From an uncultured Xanthobacteraceae bacterium (lineage in GTDB: Bacteria; Pseudomonadota; Alphaproteobacteria; Rhizobiales; Xanthobacteraceae): a stretch of DNA of 6,931 nt. Position numbers and translations under genes: made by a program. Of the stretch, positions 5,986 to 6,931 are shown piece after piece. Each line of letters starts with the position of its first letter. The stretch's first letter is position 1. A model generated the notes under the pieces. It saw only the letters and a list, made by a program, of their open reading frames with translations, searched no databases and was not told where the DNA came from. The stretch spans positions 1 to 6,931 of the forward strand of contig CATPBC010000262.1 in the NCBI GenBank assembly GCA_955652195.1, given 5' to 3'.

Positions 5986-6931
5986 ATGAAGCTTCGCGAA
6001 ATTGCGCCCGCTGACGGAGAGTTCGAGGCGCGCCACGCCGAAATTGAAGTTAGCGGAGTGACGGCAGATAGCCGCACCGTAAAACGCGGCGACGTATTCG
6101 TCGCCATTGCAGGCGGCAAGACCGACGGTCTGCGCTTTGTTACTGCGGCCATCGCTGCCGGCGCGGCGGCGATCGCAGCCGAGCATGCACCGCCGACGCC
6201 GTTGCCAGCCGGAATTGCGTTCATGCGCGTTGCCAATGCACGGCGCGCCATGGCGTCGATTGCCGCCAAATTCTATCCGCGCCAACCGCGCACCATCGCC
6301 GCCGTCACCGGAACAAGCGGTAAAACTTCGGTGGTGGCCTTCACGCGGCAAATCTGGGAAGCCAACGGCCATTACGCCGCGAGCATCGGGACGATCGGTA
6401 TCGTATCGCCGCGTGGCGAAAGCTACGGCTCGCTGACAACGCCTGACCCAGTCGAACTGCATCGCTCGCTCGATGCGCTCGCCGCCGAAGGCGTGACCCA
6501 CCTGGCGATCGAAGCGTCATCGCATGGGCTCGATCAATATCGGCTCGATGGACTGCGCATTGCGGCGGCGGGATTCACCAATATCACGCGCGACCATCTC
6601 GACTATCATCCGAATTTCGAAGCCTATCTTACCGCCAAGCTGCGGTTGTTCGACGAATTGCTGCCGGACGGCGCAGCCGCGATCATCAATGTCGATGACG
6701 ATCATGCGCAAGTCGTCACCGCTGCTGCCCTTACGCGCGGACTTGCGATCACAACGGTCGGACGCAAAGGAACGGGAATTCGGCTGATTGACTGTGCGCG
6801 CGACGGTTTCGGCCAAAAACTCCAGCTTGAACATGGCGGCAAGCTTTACCGGGTCCGCATGCCGCTAGTCGGCGAATTCCAAGCCGAGAATGCGGTGGTC
6901 GCTGCCGGTCTCGCCATCGCCAGCGGCGACG
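5986..6931 (+). CDS. murE: UDP-N-acetylmuramoyl-tripeptide synthetase MurE (5' part, runs off the window)
   Basis: Cytoplasmic ATP-dependent ligase that adds the third residue, meso-diaminopimelate in Gram-negative bacteria, to UDP-MurNAc-L-Ala-D-Glu. The first 315 residues are present. The N-terminal UDP-binding domain has VSGVTADSRTVKRGDVFVA (22-40). The central ATPase domain follows, with P-loop GTSGKTS (109-115), LTTPDP (150-155), EASSHGLDQ (176-184), TNITRDHLDYH (198-208) and Lys218 in YLTAKLRLF, the position carbamylated in E. coli MurE. The C-terminal domain with the DNPR motif that reads diaminopimelate lies beyond the edge, so substrate choice cannot be confirmed here. The ATG at 5986 gives the typical start MKLREI; it has only a weak AAGAAG motif upstream. 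An in-frame TTG at 5968 is a less likely alternative. The gene starts 48 bases after ftsI and is probably co-transcribed with it. Confidence 0.96.
   Translation, partial: MKLREIAPADGEFEARHAEIEVSGVTADSRTVKRGDVFVAIAGGKTDGLRFVTAAIAAGAAAIAAEHAPPTPLPAGIAFMRVANARRAMASIAAKFYPRQPRTIAAVTGTSGKTSVVAFTRQIWEANGHYAASIGTIGIVSPRGESYGSLTTPDPVELHRSLDALAAEGVTHLAIEASSHGLDQYRLDGLRIAAAGFTNITRDHLDYHPNFEAYLTAKLRLFDELLPDGAAAIINVDDDHAQVVTAAALTRGLAITTVGRKGTGIRLIDCARDGFGQKLQLEHGGKLYRVRMPLVGEFQAENAVVAAGLAIASGD

Overview
The window reads as chromosomal DNA of an alphaproteobacterium, most probably Hyphomicrobiales (Rhizobiales) near the Bradyrhizobium/Xanthobacteraceae group. The evidence is the high-GC coding sequence, FtsI, FtsL and MurE sequences of the rhizobial type as I know them, and an RNase P RNA gene and a peptidoglycan amidase next to the division and cell wall (dcw) cluster. 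The genus cannot be fixed from the sequence alone.

Layout. Positions 1-180 hold no convincing gene; the first 60 bases are markedly AT-rich (about 28% GC by hand count). At 220-390 (minus) there is a small membrane-protein gene with a good ribosome-binding site. An in-frame TGA appears to cut its second hydrophobic segment, and the same frame continues hydrophobic for 12 more codons. A strong hairpin (468-497) marks the 3' end of the RNase P RNA gene rnpB (about 505-921, minus). Upstream of rnpB, also on the minus strand, is a zinc-dependent N-acetylmuramoyl-L-alanine amidase with a C-terminal peptidoglycan-binding domain (994-1836).

The 366-base divergent intergenic region (1837-2202) is rich in signals. 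It has an 18-bp perfect palindrome just upstream of the amidase and several smaller inverted repeats. Ahead of mraZ lies a phased array of NCCCA boxes (TGGGN on the other strand) every 10 bp, which matches the known MraZ operator pattern. A potentially structured 5' leader follows.

From 2203 to the right edge runs the start of the dcw operon on the plus strand: mraZ, rsmH (mraW), ftsL, ftsI and the first 315 codons of murE. The first four genes are joined by three consecutive 4-base stop/start overlaps (ATGA, GTGA, ATGA); a 48-base gap precedes murE. Together they encode a transcriptional autoregulator, a 16S rRNA methyltransferase, a divisome scaffold protein, the septal transpeptidase and a cytoplasmic peptidoglycan-precursor ligase. 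The amidase on the other strand concerns peptidoglycan turnover or recycling, so nearly every protein gene here serves the cell wall or division.

Most of the window is conserved and well known. The points that merit a second look are the phased MraZ-type boxes, the 18-bp palindrome, a tandem DNA repeat giving a tryptophan-rich stretch in the cytoplasmic tail of FtsI, and the interrupted small membrane protein. I see no CRISPR array, transposase, tRNA or phage gene.
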